Origin: Halomonas socia
Lineage (GTDB): Bacteria > Pseudomonadota > Gammaproteobacteria > Pseudomonadales > Halomonadaceae
DNA length: 64,000 nucleotides
Direction of reading: 5' to 3'
NCBI RefSeq assembly: GCF_010977575.1
Contig: NZ_CP048812.1
Span: forward strand, 2,108,001 to 2,172,000
The notes below the pieces were generated by a model. It saw nothing but the letters and a program-made list of their open reading frames with translations. It made no database searches and was not told the origin of the DNA. Of the stretch, positions 1 to 8,713 are shown piece by piece. Both the position numbers and the translations under genes were made by a program. Position 1 is the first letter of the stretch; every line of letters starts with the position of its first letter.

Positions 1-904
1 CATAGATACCGATAACCTCACCACGCTTTACGTCGAAGTTGACGTGATCAAGCGCCATGGTGCCGTTGATGCGTTTAAGCACAAGATCGCGCACTGATAG
101 GATGGATTCACCAAGATCACGCGGTTGGTAATCAAACTGCTTCTTTTCGCTCCCCACCATTTTCTGAACGATCCAGGGAATATCGATATTCTTCACCTCA
201 TCGATACCCACAATACGTCCATTGCGTAGCACCGTGATATGATCACCAATCCTCATGATCTCCTCGAGACGATGAGAGATATAGATAATCGCCACTCCCT
301 GGCTGCGCAGGGTGTCGATGATACCGAACAGAACCTGCACCTCCTTTTGGCTCAGTGCAGAGGTCGGCTCATCCATGATCAGTACGCTTACATCACGGCT
401 GAGCACACGCGCTATCTCGACCAGTTGCTGCTGCCCTACATAGAGATCACCCATACGGGTCGTGGGATCAATATCAAGCCCAACCCGCTCGAGAAGTTTC
501 TTGGCTGCATGGTATTGGGCGTCGGTATCGATAAGGCCTGACTTCAACATTTCCTTGCCAATGAATAGATTCTCGGCAACGGACATGTCTTGAAAGAGGT
601 TGAGCTCCTGAAAGATGATGCCAATACCAGCTCGCTCCGCAGCTCGAATACTATGAAAGTGTACCGGCTTACCCCCGACCAAGAGCTTGCCACTGGAAGG
701 ACGCTCCACGCCAGAAAGAATTTTCATCAGCGTCGACTTCCCAGCGCCATTCTCCCCAATAAGCACATTAACACTGGCGGGGAAAACCTCGTAATTGACG
801 TTATCCAATGCCAGGGTTCCTGGGTAGAGTTTGCTCACCACTTTCACCTTGATCAAGGGGGTTATCTCGGCGTGGTGCTTGTCACTGACTGAGGAAGTCG
901 TCAT
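1..904 (-). CDS. Sugar ABC transporter ATP-binding protein (RbsA/XylG type), partial
   Basis: The reading frame starts with ATG at 904 and stays open to the window edge, so the C-terminal part is missing. It shows Walker A GENGAGKST near residue 55, the signature YVGQQQLVEIARVL, Walker B VLIMDEPTSALS and the switch SHRLEEI. The second half of a duplicated ATPase begins near the edge (DLVLKRINGTMALD). This layout, two fused ABC domains, is that of carbohydrate importers such as RbsA, which power uptake of sugars or polyols at the inner membrane. It starts 1 base after the DUF2291 gene stops, and a permease gene is expected beyond the window. The substrate is inferred from the operon to be a sugar alcohol. 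Confidence 0.93.
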   Translation of the reverse strand, partial: MTTSSVSDKHHAEITPLIKVKVVSKLYPGTLALDNVNYEVFPASVNVLIGENGAGKSTLMKILSGVERPSSGKLLVGGKPVHFHSIRAAERAGIGIIFQELNLFQDMSVAENLFIGKEMLKSGLIDTDAQYHAAKKLLERVGLDIDPTTRMGDLYVGQQQLVEIARVLSRDVSVLIMDEPTSALSQKEVQVLFGIIDTLRSQGVAIIYISHRLEEIMRIGDHITVLRNGRIVGIDEVKNIDIPWIVQKMVGSEKKQFDYQPRDLGESILSVRDLVLKRINGTMALDHVNFDVKRGEVIGIY

Positions 905-905
905 G

Positions 906-1556
906 TCATTCGCCTCCCACTCTTTCAAGGGATACTGGGACAACCTGGATCGCTGAGTCCATTCCAGACCAGGTGGCATAGGCTCCCACGATGCTAATCC
1001 GATCACCCGGTGTGACCTCACCAAAGTTTTCAATGATCGAGATCACTTCATTGTTGAGGTCATCCGAAAAAGAGGCGAAAGCATCTTGGTTGCTGAAGTC
1101 GTTGTAGATAATGTCGGGATAGCCATCACGCAGGGCTGTTCCGGGGATGACGGGACCTGACAAGATCACCACTTCACTTTCGCTACCAGTGTCAGAGAGA
1201 GTAATCTTTCCGACACGAGAAGAGGTGTCGATGTTGTCTATCACGCCAGAAGTCTGGATCCAGAAAGTACAGGGAAAGGCTTGCCCCTTCTGGACACCAT
1301 ATTCTTCACAAGTCGTTTCGAAGCCTTGATTCTCGATAGCCGATAATACTTCGCCAATATCTCTAGCGGAAGATGAGGCCCAAGGAATGATGTCGTCATA
1401 GAGCAACGACGATGCATCTATGGAGGGGGAAGTACCTCCGGTTTTTATCTCGATGAGCTCTTCGGATGAGACAATCGTGAAACCACTCAGCATCAGAGCG
1501 GTGGACGTCAATATTGCCAAGCCGAAGGTGCGTGCTATATAGGATGTGTTCTTCAT
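906..1556 (-). CDS. DUF2291-family exported protein of a sugar ABC operon
   Basis: A 216-residue protein with an N-terminal hydrophobic export signal (MKNTSYIARTFGLAILTSTALMLSGF) and no clear lipobox. The rest looks like the DUF2291 family, small periplasmic proteins usually encoded between the binding protein and the ATPase of ribose-type ABC systems; that is exactly its position here. A longer reading frame reaches 1664, but it would overlap the binding-protein gene, and the methionine at 1556 directly precedes the signal sequence, so that start is chosen. The ribosome site is weak, which fits translation coupled to the genes upstream. Function is unknown; a role in substrate delivery or complex assembly is inference from position. 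Confidence 0.75.
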   Translation of the reverse strand: MKNTSYIARTFGLAILTSTALMLSGFTIVSSEELIEIKTGGTSPSIDASSLLYDDIIPWASSSARDIGEVLSAIENQGFETTCEEYGVQKGQAFPCTFWIQTSGVIDNIDTSSRVGKITLSDTGSESEVVILSGPVIPGTALRDGYPDIIYNDFSNQDAFASFSDDLNNEVISIIENFGEVTPGDRISIVGAYATWSGMDSAIQVVPVSLERVGGE

Positions 1557-1590
1557 ATCGGCACCGCGTATCACCCCGCTGATGTAGTGA

Positions 1591-1611
1591 GAGTGGTGGA
1601 AACCACCACTC
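1591..1611 (-). promoter_or_regulatory. Intercistronic hairpin after binding-protein gene
   Basis: Perfect inverted repeat with 9-base arms (GAGTGGTGG and CCACCACTC) around AAA, placed between the binding-protein stop and the DUF2291 start. No T-run follows on the minus strand, so it is not a classic terminator. Such hairpins commonly protect the upstream message and give the binding protein higher expression than the membrane parts; that role is inferred. Confidence 0.6.
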
Positions 1612-1623
1612 CCACCGCTCAGC

Positions 1624-2604
1624 TTAGTTACTCTGATATTCGAAGTCGTTGACGTAATTGGCATTGTCTTCCGTGATCAGAACTCCGCGAAAGAGCTGAC
1701 GCTCTTCCGACTCTCCGGTCTCTCCGGTCTCGAGGTACTGGTGCAGCTGATTGACACCCTGACGGGCAAGCTCCTGAGCCTGGAGCATGGCAGTGGCATA
1801 GAGCCTTCCATCCAGCACCGCATCTCGCTCATCATTACTGCCGTCGATGCCGACTACAGTGACATCTGTTATGCCGGCAGCTTCCAGTGACGCGATGGCT
1901 CCAAGCGCAACCGGGCCGTTACCTGCAATGACACCAGTGATGTCTGAGTGCTCTTGAAGAATGGAGTCCATTGCTTGCTTAGCCCTCAGTAGCTCACCTC
2001 CGGCATCCTGGCGCGCGACCATTTCCAGATCAGGGTACTGATCGAGTACGCGATGGTAGGCGGTGGAGCGTGTGACGCAGTTGTTGTCTGCCAAGTTACA
2101 GGTCAACTCGACATACTTCCCTGATTCACCCACCTTCTCGATAAAAGCCTCTGCGACCTGAGAGGCTGCTTGCACGTTATTGTGGGTTAGCTGTGCGATG
2201 GCAATACCATCCTCAGGAATCTCACGGTTGATCAACACAACAGGCACATTGCGCTCCGTGGCGTAACGCACTGCTGCGACGCTGGCTGATGAGTCGGCGT
2301 TGTCCAGTACAATACCATCTGCTCCTTGAGCTACGATGGAGTTGATAAGTTCACGCTGACGATTCACATCTTCGTTATGGGAAAAGACCCTCGCTTCATA
2401 ACCCAACTCTTCGGCTTGGGCCTTGGCGGCATTGGCTTCCGCAGCATAGTAAGGGTTGTCCAGTGAATTGACGAGAATGGCGATGTTGCCTTGCACACCG
2501 TTGTCCTGAGCATGCAACGTGCTGACGCCAGTGAGGAAAACCATGGCTGACATTGAGGCCAGTGCTGTGGTCTGCTTGATAAGCTGGAGTGTTTTTCTCT
2601 TCAT
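1624..2604 (-). CDS. Ribose-type ABC transporter substrate-binding protein
   Basis: A 326-residue periplasmic binding protein of the RbsB/XylF-like class (peripla_BP_4 fold). An export signal ending around LHAQ is followed by a first beta strand GNIAILVNSLDNPYYAAEAN, typical of sugar receptors. Motifs such as DGIVLDNADSSAS and VVGIDGSNDERDAV match the ligand-binding hinge regions. The start is set at the methionine at 2604 because AAGGATC lies at proper distance before it and the signal peptide begins there; an upstream in-frame start at 2628 is less likely. It should capture the operon's sugar alcohol in the periplasm and hand it to the permease. Specificity cannot be read from the sequence. 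Confidence 0.92.
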   Translation of the reverse strand: MKRKTLQLIKQTTALASMSAMVFLTGVSTLHAQDNGVQGNIAILVNSLDNPYYAAEANAAKAQAEELGYEARVFSHNEDVNRQRELINSIVAQGADGIVLDNADSSASVAAVRYATERNVPVVLINREIPEDGIAIAQLTHNNVQAASQVAEAFIEKVGESGKYVELTCNLADNNCVTRSTAYHRVLDQYPDLEMVARQDAGGELLRAKQAMDSILQEHSDITGVIAGNGPVALGAIASLEAAGITDVTVVGIDGSNDERDAVLDGRLYATAMLQAQELARQGVNQLHQYLETGETGESEERQLFRGVLITEDNANYVNDFEYQSN

Positions 2605-2671
2605 TGTTGTGATCCTTTTTCTGTACAAAAATTTGTTTATTTTACTTTTCTGCTACATAAAGACTTTTCTA

Positions 2672-3469
2672 TTACCAAATTGTGTACCCTCCATCGATCA
2701 TCAAGTCGGCGCCATTTATCATATCGCTACCGTTAGACGCCAGGAAAAGGATGCTGGCAGCGATCTCATCGGTATAAGCAAACCTTCCCATGGGAATCAT
2801 CGACTTCATCCGTTCTCCCTTTTCCCCTTCCCAGGCGGCAGCACCCATGGGCGTAAGCACCACAGTAGGCGAAATACTGTTTACATTGATGCCACGCGGC
2901 CCCCACTCCTTGGCTAGGCTCTTGGTCATACCGAGAAGCCCCGCTTTGGCAGATGTATAGGCACAATGCTGGTCAATAGCGACGGTAGCTGCCTGGGAGG
3001 CAATATTGATAATCTTGCCTCCCTGGCCACGGGTCAGCATATGGCGGCCGACGGCCTTTGAGCATAGGAAGGGGGCGGTGAAATTAACATCCACCTGGCG
3101 TTGCCATTCGATAAGGGAGATATCTTCTGCAGGAGTTAAAGTGATGGTGCCTGCGGCGTTGACGAGTACATCTATGGTACCGAAGTGCTGTATTACCTCA
3201 TCGATGCAGGCATCTACCTGATCTTCTTTGGTGACATCACAGCACCAGGCACGGACGCGATCGCTGGGATATTTCCCCATCGCCTCGTCGACATGGTCTT
3301 TTTCGAAGTCTGGATAGAAGATGGCGATCTTGGCGCCTTTGCTTAGCAAGGCCTCATTGGCGGCTGTGGCAATACCACCGAGCCCACCAGTAACCACGAC
3401 GACTTTCCCTTCAATGGTAAAGTTGAAGTCGACGCCGTATTTAAGGGACATATCGTAAGACGTGCTCAT
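2672..3469 (-). CDS. SDR-family polyol dehydrogenase (GolD/threitol-dehydrogenase-like)
   Basis: A 265-residue classical short-chain dehydrogenase. It shows the nucleotide motif TGGLGGIA near residue 27, the NAAG strand, a catalytic Ser in NIAS and the YxxxK pair in AYTSAKAG, and the C-terminal DGGYTIW. The N-terminal extension and the PTVVLTPMG segment resemble the GolD and D-threitol dehydrogenase group, which oxidise sugar alcohols with NAD. TGAGGCA precedes the start at 3469. Together with the second dehydrogenase, the FGGY kinase and transketolase it would turn an imported polyol into a ketose; the exact polyol (tetritol or pentitol) is inference. Confidence 0.85.
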   Translation of the reverse strand: MSTSYDMSLKYGVDFNFTIEGKVVVVTGGLGGIATAANEALLSKGAKIAIFYPDFEKDHVDEAMGKYPSDRVRAWCCDVTKEDQVDACIDEVIQHFGTIDVLVNAAGTITLTPAEDISLIEWQRQVDVNFTAPFLCSKAVGRHMLTRGQGGKIINIASQAATVAIDQHCAYTSAKAGLLGMTKSLAKEWGPRGINVNSISPTVVLTPMGAAAWEGEKGERMKSMIPMGRFAYTDEIAASILFLASNGSDMINGADLMIDGGYTIW

Positions 3470-3525
3470 GGTAAATGCCTCAGTTTATATGTTTTCTATT
3501 ACAAGCTGGGTCTAGGCTTTAAAAG

Positions 3526-4323
3526 TCAAGACATGATCAGGCCTCCATCGACATTGATGGCTTGTCCCGTGATATAGCTGGCATCTTCGGAGGCAAGAAA
3601 GGCTGCCGTTCCAGCAACTTCTTCTGGCTGTGCTGCTCGTTTCATTGGAATGTTTTGCACCCATTCCTTCATCAGTTCACCGAGTTGGTAATTGCCTAGA
3701 AGACTACCCCAGACTCGGTCATTATAGGCCCACATCTCCGTCTCGATGATGCCAGGGCAAATGGCGTTGATTGTTATGCCAACGGGTGCGAATTCACGGG
3801 CGAGACTCTGCGTTATACCAAGCACCCCGAATTTGCTGGCCGCATAGTGCGGTGTATAGATGAAACCTTGGCGAGCTTGGCCAGACGCCATGTTGATCAA
3901 GGTGCCGCGACCGGCTTTTTCCATATGCTTGAGCGCCGCCTTGCAGCACAGAAAGACGCCCTTGGTATTGACGTCCATGACCTTGTCCCAGTCCTCTTCA
4001 GGAAGCTCCTGCAAACGGGCAATAGTGATGATGCCGGCATTCTGTACAGAGATGTCGAGGCGTGAAAACTGCTCGACCACACTGGCGTAACAGGCTTCAA
4101 CCTGCGCGCTATCGGTCACGTCCATCTGCCTGCCGATGACCTTGCCGGCAAGTCCTGCAGCTTCGACCTGATGTTGCAGCTCTTCGGCGACGTCGGTGAC
4201 CTCGGCACGATTCGATGCCAGAACAACATTCGCTCCCTCCATGGCGAAGCGCTTTGCAATGGCAAGACCAATGCCCCTATCGGCGCCGACAACGATCGCT
4301 ACCTGATCTTCAAAGCGTTTCAT
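3526..4323 (-). CDS. SDR-family dehydrogenase, sugar-alcohol operon
   Basis: A 265-residue short-chain dehydrogenase. Its cofactor motif reads VGADRGIG near residue 12, with Val where most family members have Thr. The NAG motif, the catalytic Ser in NMAS, YAASK and a terminal DGGLIMS are all present. A 20-residue insertion after the PG motif (around VWGSLLGNYQLGELMKEW) resembles sorbitol and ribitol dehydrogenase subfamilies, where this loop covers the substrate. AAGGAGGG lies before the start. It sits 56 bases upstream of the other dehydrogenase, so the pathway seems to use two oxidations or two alternative polyols. The substrate is not resolved. Confidence 0.85.
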   Translation of the reverse strand: MKRFEDQVAIVVGADRGIGLAIAKRFAMEGANVVLASNRAEVTDVAEELQHQVEAAGLAGKVIGRQMDVTDSAQVEACYASVVEQFSRLDISVQNAGIITIARLQELPEEDWDKVMDVNTKGVFLCCKAALKHMEKAGRGTLINMASGQARQGFIYTPHYAASKFGVLGITQSLAREFAPVGITINAICPGIIETEMWAYNDRVWGSLLGNYQLGELMKEWVQNIPMKRAAQPEEVAGTAAFLASEDASYITGQAINVDGGLIMS

Positions 4324-4406
4324 TATCTTCGACCCTCCTTACTACATGTGCTACGTCTGTGGTGCCTAGTGAATCGCCTGTCGCTGCACCATTCACTGTG
4401 GCGTTA

Positions 4407-5366
4407 TCAGCTGGCCTTCTCGGCCAGCGCCTCGGCGGTAAAACAGTCGGTAATCAGTACCTGGATCCAGCCTCCGAGGGCGGCGGCTCGGATCGACGCC
4501 ACCTTTTGACGGCCACCCGCTACACCGACGACACGGGGCACCTTCTTCAGGCTTGGGGCACTGATCGCCACCACCCTCTCATCGAGGGCATGGCTCACTG
4601 CCTGGCCATTGGCATCGAAAAACCTCAGACAGACATCTCCCACAGCACCACAGCTAGCCAGCTCAGCCAGCTCCTCGTCAGAGAAGGCGTTGCCACTTCG
4701 GGCGAGGAATCGGGAAGGGGCGAGCGTACCGATGCCGACCAGCGCCAAGGTTAGGTCATCGAAGAGCGCCATGGTCTCTCGTACATAAGGCTCCTCGCAG
4801 AACACCTTGCGGGCATCTGGGGTACTGGCGATTCCGGCGACGTGCATGAAGGCAGGGCGTGCAGCGAGCCGATTGGCAAGCTGAAGGGTCAGGTTTTCCG
4901 CCAAGTGCTCGGCACGATCGTGGGACATCCCGCCCATCAGCTGCACCACGCGTTCGGCCTTTATCTGCCCTTTGGCCGGCAAGTACTCGGACAGGGCCAC
5001 CAGGGCTGAACTCCAGCTCGAGATCCCCACTCTGTCGCTTTCGCGCAGTGCGGATGCCAGATACTGTGCTGCCGCTTCGCCAATGCTCGACACGATGGCG
5101 TTGTCGCTGTTGTCTGGGCAGGAGGTCACCACCACTTCGTCCAGACCGAGCTTGCTGGCCAGTTCCTCCTCGAGCAGGTGGTAGGTGCCCTCCGGTGGCT
5201 TGATGCTGATCGAAACGATGCCTTCTTTCTGTGCCCGCCTCAGCAGGCGCGATACGCCTGCCTGGGACAGGTTCAGCCTGGCGGCAATATCGACTTGTCG
5301 CACCTGTTCTACCCAGTAGAGATGGGCTGCCTTGGTCACTAGTCGGAGTTCATATTCCGGTTTCAT
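4407..5366 (-). CDS. SorC/DeoR-type sugar-binding transcriptional regulator
   Basis: A 319-residue regulator with an N-terminal helix-turn-helix (QVDIAARLNLSQAGVSRLLR, residues about 22-42) and a C-terminal sugar-phosphate sensing domain of the SorC family (VGISSWSSALVALSEYL, VVGVAGGRQKVASIRAALLGG-like end). The start at 5366 has AAAGGTGG before it; the frame continues upstream, but only inside the kinase gene. The family, which includes EryD and LsrR, binds a phosphorylated pathway intermediate and releases or activates the promoter of its own operon. Its likely sites are the two ATTCA-N5-TGAAT palindromes at about 8705 and 8912; that link is inferred. Confidence 0.88.
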   Translation of the reverse strand: MKPEYELRLVTKAAHLYWVEQVRQVDIAARLNLSQAGVSRLLRRAQKEGIVSISIKPPEGTYHLLEEELASKLGLDEVVVTSCPDNSDNAIVSSIGEAAAQYLASALRESDRVGISSWSSALVALSEYLPAKGQIKAERVVQLMGGMSHDRAEHLAENLTLQLANRLAARPAFMHVAGIASTPDARKVFCEEPYVRETMALFDDLTLALVGIGTLAPSRFLARSGNAFSDEELAELASCGAVGDVCLRFFDANGQAVSHALDERVVAISAPSLKKVPRVVGVAGGRQKVASIRAAALGGWIQVLITDCFTAEALAEKAS

Positions 5367-5395
5367 CGCGCCACCTTTGTATGCGTAACGTCCGC

Positions 5396-6889
5396 TTAAC
5401 GTTTGAGGTGAAAAAGGGTTCGCCCGACGGAGGACAGCCAGTTTGCATGGCGTGCCTCCAGCTCGGTGGCAGCAACGTACTCGAAGGTGTCGAAATCGGA
5501 TACCACCGATGCCAGGGCTTCGGGTGTCGGCCACGTGCCGAGCGCTTTCCCGGCCAGCAAGGCTGCACCCAAGGCGGACAGCTCCGCTTGCTTGGCGCGC
5601 TGGACGGGGACCCTTAACGTATCGGCTTGGAGTTGCATCAGCCAGCCGTTGGCGCTTGCCCCTCCGTCGGCCTTGAGCGCCGACAGCGGCGTGAGGCCGT
5701 GACGCTCGAAAGCCGCTCGCACGACATCGACCACGTCTTTGATCTGGAAAGTGATCGACTCGAAGGCTGCCCGTGCAACGTCTTCGCGCGCTGTATTGAA
5801 GGTCAGGCCGTCCAGTAGTCCGCGGACATCGCCGACCCAGCGTGGCGCGCCCAGCCCCACCATGGCGGGTACCAGCACTTCGCTCCCCTCGGTGCCGGCG
5901 GATTCGGCCAACTCGGCAAGGCGCTCGACCGAACCGTCCAGCCCCAGCAGCTTGGCTACCCAGGGCAGTACGGCGGCACTCACCGTAATGTTGCCTTCCA
6001 GGGCGTAGGTCCTGCCTTCGGCCGTTTCCCAGGCCACCGTCGTGGCCAGACCTTCGGCCCGAATCAGACGGTTCTCGGTGGTGGTCATGACCGAGGAGCC
6101 CGTGCCGTAGGTCGCCTTGACGATGCCCGGGCGAAATCCGCCCTGGGCGAACAGGGCTGCGTGAGAATCACCAATCATTGACAGAATGGGGATGCCAGCC
6201 TTGAGCGAACCGAACTGACTCGTAGTGCCGAAGGCGTAGCTCGATGGGCGAATCGTCGGCAGCATGTTGTGCGGGATGCCGAAGATATCGAGCAGTTCCG
6301 GAGACCACTGTCCCGTACTGATATCACACAGTTGCGTTCTGGAAGCGTTCGACGTATCCGTCAGATGCGCCACTCCGCCGGTGAGATTCCACAGCAGCCA
6401 GCTGTCGATGTTGCCCAAGCGCACATTGCCCCGGCTCTGCCCGGCTTCCAGGGAATCGAGTAGCCAGCGAAACTTCGATCCGGAGAAGAGGGGATCGATG
6501 GGGAGTCCGGACAGTTCCTGCACCCGGGCATTCAGTCCCAGGCGCTTGAGTTCGTCGCAGAAGGGCTGGCTGCGGCGGCACTGCCAACTGGCACAGGGTG
6601 CCAGGGGCTTGCCTGTGTCAGAGTCCCAGGCGATAGCGGATTCGCGCTGCGAGGAAATGCCAATGGCAGCGACGACGACGTCCGGTTGAGAGGCGAGACA
6701 CTTGTCGATCGCGTCCATGACGCTTCGCACGATCTCTTCGCCCGACTGCTCGACCCATCCCGGCTGCGGGTAGTAGCAGGGCACGGACATGTGAGCTCTG
6801 GCGATGATATTGCCGCTTAGGTCCACCAACACCGCCTTGGAGTTGGTCGTACCTTGATCGATGGCCAGAATGGCAGACGTCGTCATCAT
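5396..6889 (-). CDS. FGGY-family carbohydrate kinase (glycerol/xylulose kinase-like)
   Basis: A 497-residue sugar kinase. The N-terminal phosphate loop DQGTTNSKAVLVD, the GWVEQ motif, GDSHAALFAQ, YGTGSSVM and the ADGGASAN adenosine motif mark the FGGY family, closer to glycerol kinase than to XylB in several blocks (for example SWLLWNLTGG). It transfers phosphate from ATP to a polyol or ketose in the cytoplasm. The start at 6889 is chosen because GAGGAC lies just upstream and the preceding gene stops at 6897; a TTG at 6904 is possible. In context it would phosphorylate the ketose made by the dehydrogenases before transketolase acts. The acceptor sugar is not predictable from sequence alone. 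Confidence 0.9.
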   Translation of the reverse strand: MMTTSAILAIDQGTTNSKAVLVDLSGNIIARAHMSVPCYYPQPGWVEQSGEEIVRSVMDAIDKCLASQPDVVVAAIGISSQRESAIAWDSDTGKPLAPCASWQCRRSQPFCDELKRLGLNARVQELSGLPIDPLFSGSKFRWLLDSLEAGQSRGNVRLGNIDSWLLWNLTGGVAHLTDTSNASRTQLCDISTGQWSPELLDIFGIPHNMLPTIRPSSYAFGTTSQFGSLKAGIPILSMIGDSHAALFAQGGFRPGIVKATYGTGSSVMTTTENRLIRAEGLATTVAWETAEGRTYALEGNITVSAAVLPWVAKLLGLDGSVERLAELAESAGTEGSEVLVPAMVGLGAPRWVGDVRGLLDGLTFNTAREDVARAAFESITFQIKDVVDVVRAAFERHGLTPLSALKADGGASANGWLMQLQADTLRVPVQRAKQAELSALGAALLAGKALGTWPTPEALASVVSDFDTFEYVAATELEARHANWLSSVGRTLFHLKR

Positions 6890-6896
6890 GGGGTCC

Positions 6897-7841
6897 TCAT
6901 CCAAGCAGTGTTTTGGCTGAAGCCACGATGCCGTCTACCGACATGCCGGTGTTATCAAGCAGCCACTCGGCAGAGCCGGTGGGGGCAAATTCAGGGAAGC
7001 CCAGCAGCGACATCTTGCAAGGCGCCTCGCTGACCACGACCTCCGCAATGGCGCTACCCATGCCGCCACGTACGCTGTGCTCTTCGACAGTCAATAGATG
7101 GCCGGTTTCTCGGGCACACTTGACGATGGTGTCTCTGTCGAGGGGTGAGATGCTCGAGAAGTTGATGACACGTGCCTGGATCCCGTCACTTGCCAGGCGC
7201 TCGGCCGCGTCGAGCGCACGGCAGACGGTCACGCCGCAACCGATCAGGGTGATGTCGTTGCCTTCCCGCAGGGGCACGGCCCTGCCGGGAACGAATTCGT
7301 AATCCTTGGGCAGCACGGTGGGAACGCCCATGCGGCTCAGGCGCACGAAGCACGGACGGTCGCTCTGTGCCACATAGCGAATCACGGCCGCGGTCTCGAT
7401 GTCGTCTGCCGGTACGAAGATGTCCAGGCCCGCCAGGGGGCGCGTCCATGCCAGGTCCTCGATGGAGTGGTGGGTCGGTCCCAGCTCGCCATAGGCAACG
7501 CCGCTGCTCATGCCACACATCTTTACGTTGGCATTGGAGTAGGCGATGTCGGCCTTGATCTGTTCCAGCGCACGTCCCGTCAGGAAACACGATGCTGCGC
7601 AGACGAACGGCACCAGGCCGGCGTTCGCCAGGCCAGCACCCGACCCCACCAGGGTCTGCTCGGCAATGCCGACATTGATCAAGCGCTCCGGCCACTTCTT
7701 CCGGAAGCCGTTGAGCTTGCTGGAGCCAATAGAATCGTTGACGACAGTAACGATGTTCTCGTTCTGCTCGGCAAGCGCCTCCAGCGTTGCTGCAAAAGTG
7801 TCGCGGCAGTCGTGTAGCTGTGATTTATCCATGGTTGCCAT
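6897..7841 (-). CDS. Transketolase, C-terminal subunit
   Basis: A 314-residue protein matching the pyrimidine-binding and C-terminal domains of transketolase (GIAEQTLVGSGAGLANAGLVPF with the conserved catalytic Glu that activates thiamine diphosphate, then the GCGVTVCRAL domain). It works only with the N-terminal half, whose gene stops 2 bases upstream of the ATG at 7841; a second ATG at 7832 is also possible. Split transketolases are common in catabolic operons for pentoses and polyols. The reaction would be transfer of a two-carbon ketol group from a ketose phosphate, feeding products into central metabolism. Cytoplasmic. Confidence 0.92.
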   Translation of the reverse strand: MATMDKSQLHDCRDTFAATLEALAEQNENIVTVVNDSIGSSKLNGFRKKWPERLINVGIAEQTLVGSGAGLANAGLVPFVCAASCFLTGRALEQIKADIAYSNANVKMCGMSSGVAYGELGPTHHSIEDLAWTRPLAGLDIFVPADDIETAAVIRYVAQSDRPCFVRLSRMGVPTVLPKDYEFVPGRAVPLREGNDITLIGCGVTVCRALDAAERLASDGIQARVINFSSISPLDRDTIVKCARETGHLLTVEEHSVRGGMGSAIAEVVVSEAPCKMSLLGFPEFAPTGSAEWLLDNTGMSVDGIVASAKTLLG

Positions 7842-7843
7842 CG

Positions 7844-8671
7844 TTATGCGCCTCGCTCCAGCTCGTTCAGTGCTTCTTTGACTTGTTCCGGGCTCGGTAC
7901 CTTGTGGTGCCACTCGACACGATCCTCGATGAAGGACACGCCCTTGCCCTTGAAGGTGTTGGCGACGATGCAGCGTGGCTTACCGGCACGAGGATCCTTC
8001 AGTGCCTCGATCAGGGCACCGTAGTCATGGCCGTCGACTTCGAGTGCTTCCCAGCCGAAAGCGACGAAGCGTTCGGCCAGGGGATCCAGAGAGGTCACGT
8101 CATGAGTGCGATCCCCCTGCTGGAGGCGATTGCGGTCGACGATCAGCGTCAGGTTGTCCAGTTCCTTGTGGGCCGCGGTCATGGCTGCTTCCCAGTTACT
8201 ACCTTCCTGGATCTCGCCGTCACCGACGACGACGAAGACCTGCCAGGCTTTCTTCTGAATCTTGGCGCCAATGGCCGCGCCGACGCCGACAGGCAGCCCG
8301 TGCCCCAGGGGGCCGGTACTGGTTTCCACGCCGGGTAGTTTCTCGTTGCAGGGGTGGCCATTGAGCCGTGACTTGGGGTGGATAAAGGTGGCGAGCTCCT
8401 CCACTGGGAAGTAGCCGACGTGGGCCATGGCCGTGTAAAGAGCGACCGCACAGTGTCCCTTGCTCAAGATGAAGCGGTCACGGTTTGGGGCGGTCGGTTC
8501 CGCCGGGTTCACGTTCATTACGTTGAAGTACAGCGTGCCAAGAATGTCGATGACGGATAGATCGCCGCCAATGTGACCCATGTTGGCGTCGCCGATGGTC
8601 TTGATGATCGTCTTTCTCATCTCGCGGCACTTCTGCGCCAGTTCGTCCGGGCCTAATACCGTTGTAGACAT
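7844..8671 (-). CDS. Transketolase, N-terminal subunit
   Basis: A 275-residue thiamine-diphosphate-binding half of transketolase. GHIGGDLSVIDILGTLYF, SKGHCAVALY, STGPLGHGLPVGVG and the cofactor motif GDGEIQEGSNWEA with the downstream Asn (IVDRNRLQ) are all present. GAGGCA lies before the start. It is the first gene of the minus-strand polyol operon; about 530 bases of non-coding DNA with operator-like palindromes lie upstream. With the C-terminal half it should form a heterotetramer-like enzyme. Whether it serves xylulose phosphate or a shorter ketose phosphate cannot be told. Confidence 0.93.
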   Translation of the reverse strand: MSTTVLGPDELAQKCREMRKTIIKTIGDANMGHIGGDLSVIDILGTLYFNVMNVNPAEPTAPNRDRFILSKGHCAVALYTAMAHVGYFPVEELATFIHPKSRLNGHPCNEKLPGVETSTGPLGHGLPVGVGAAIGAKIQKKAWQVFVVVGDGEIQEGSNWEAAMTAAHKELDNLTLIVDRNRLQQGDRTHDVTSLDPLAERFVAFGWEALEVDGHDYGALIEALKDPRAGKPRCIVANTFKGKGVSFIEDRVEWHHKVPSPEQVKEALNELERGA

Positions 8672-8696
8672 GAAGCAATGCCTCGCTATGAATATT

Positions 8697-8713
8697 TATT
8701 CATTTTTTGAATA
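8697..8713. promoter_or_regulatory. Operator-like palindrome 1 of the polyol operon
   Basis: Perfect palindrome TATTCA-N5-TGAATA, 26 bases upstream of the first transketolase codon. The same ATTCA-N5-TGAAT core occurs again at 8905-8919. The place just below a possible TATAAA box (8718-8723, minus strand) fits a repressor site. Binding by the SorC-type regulator at 4407-5366 is inferred. Confidence 0.55.
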
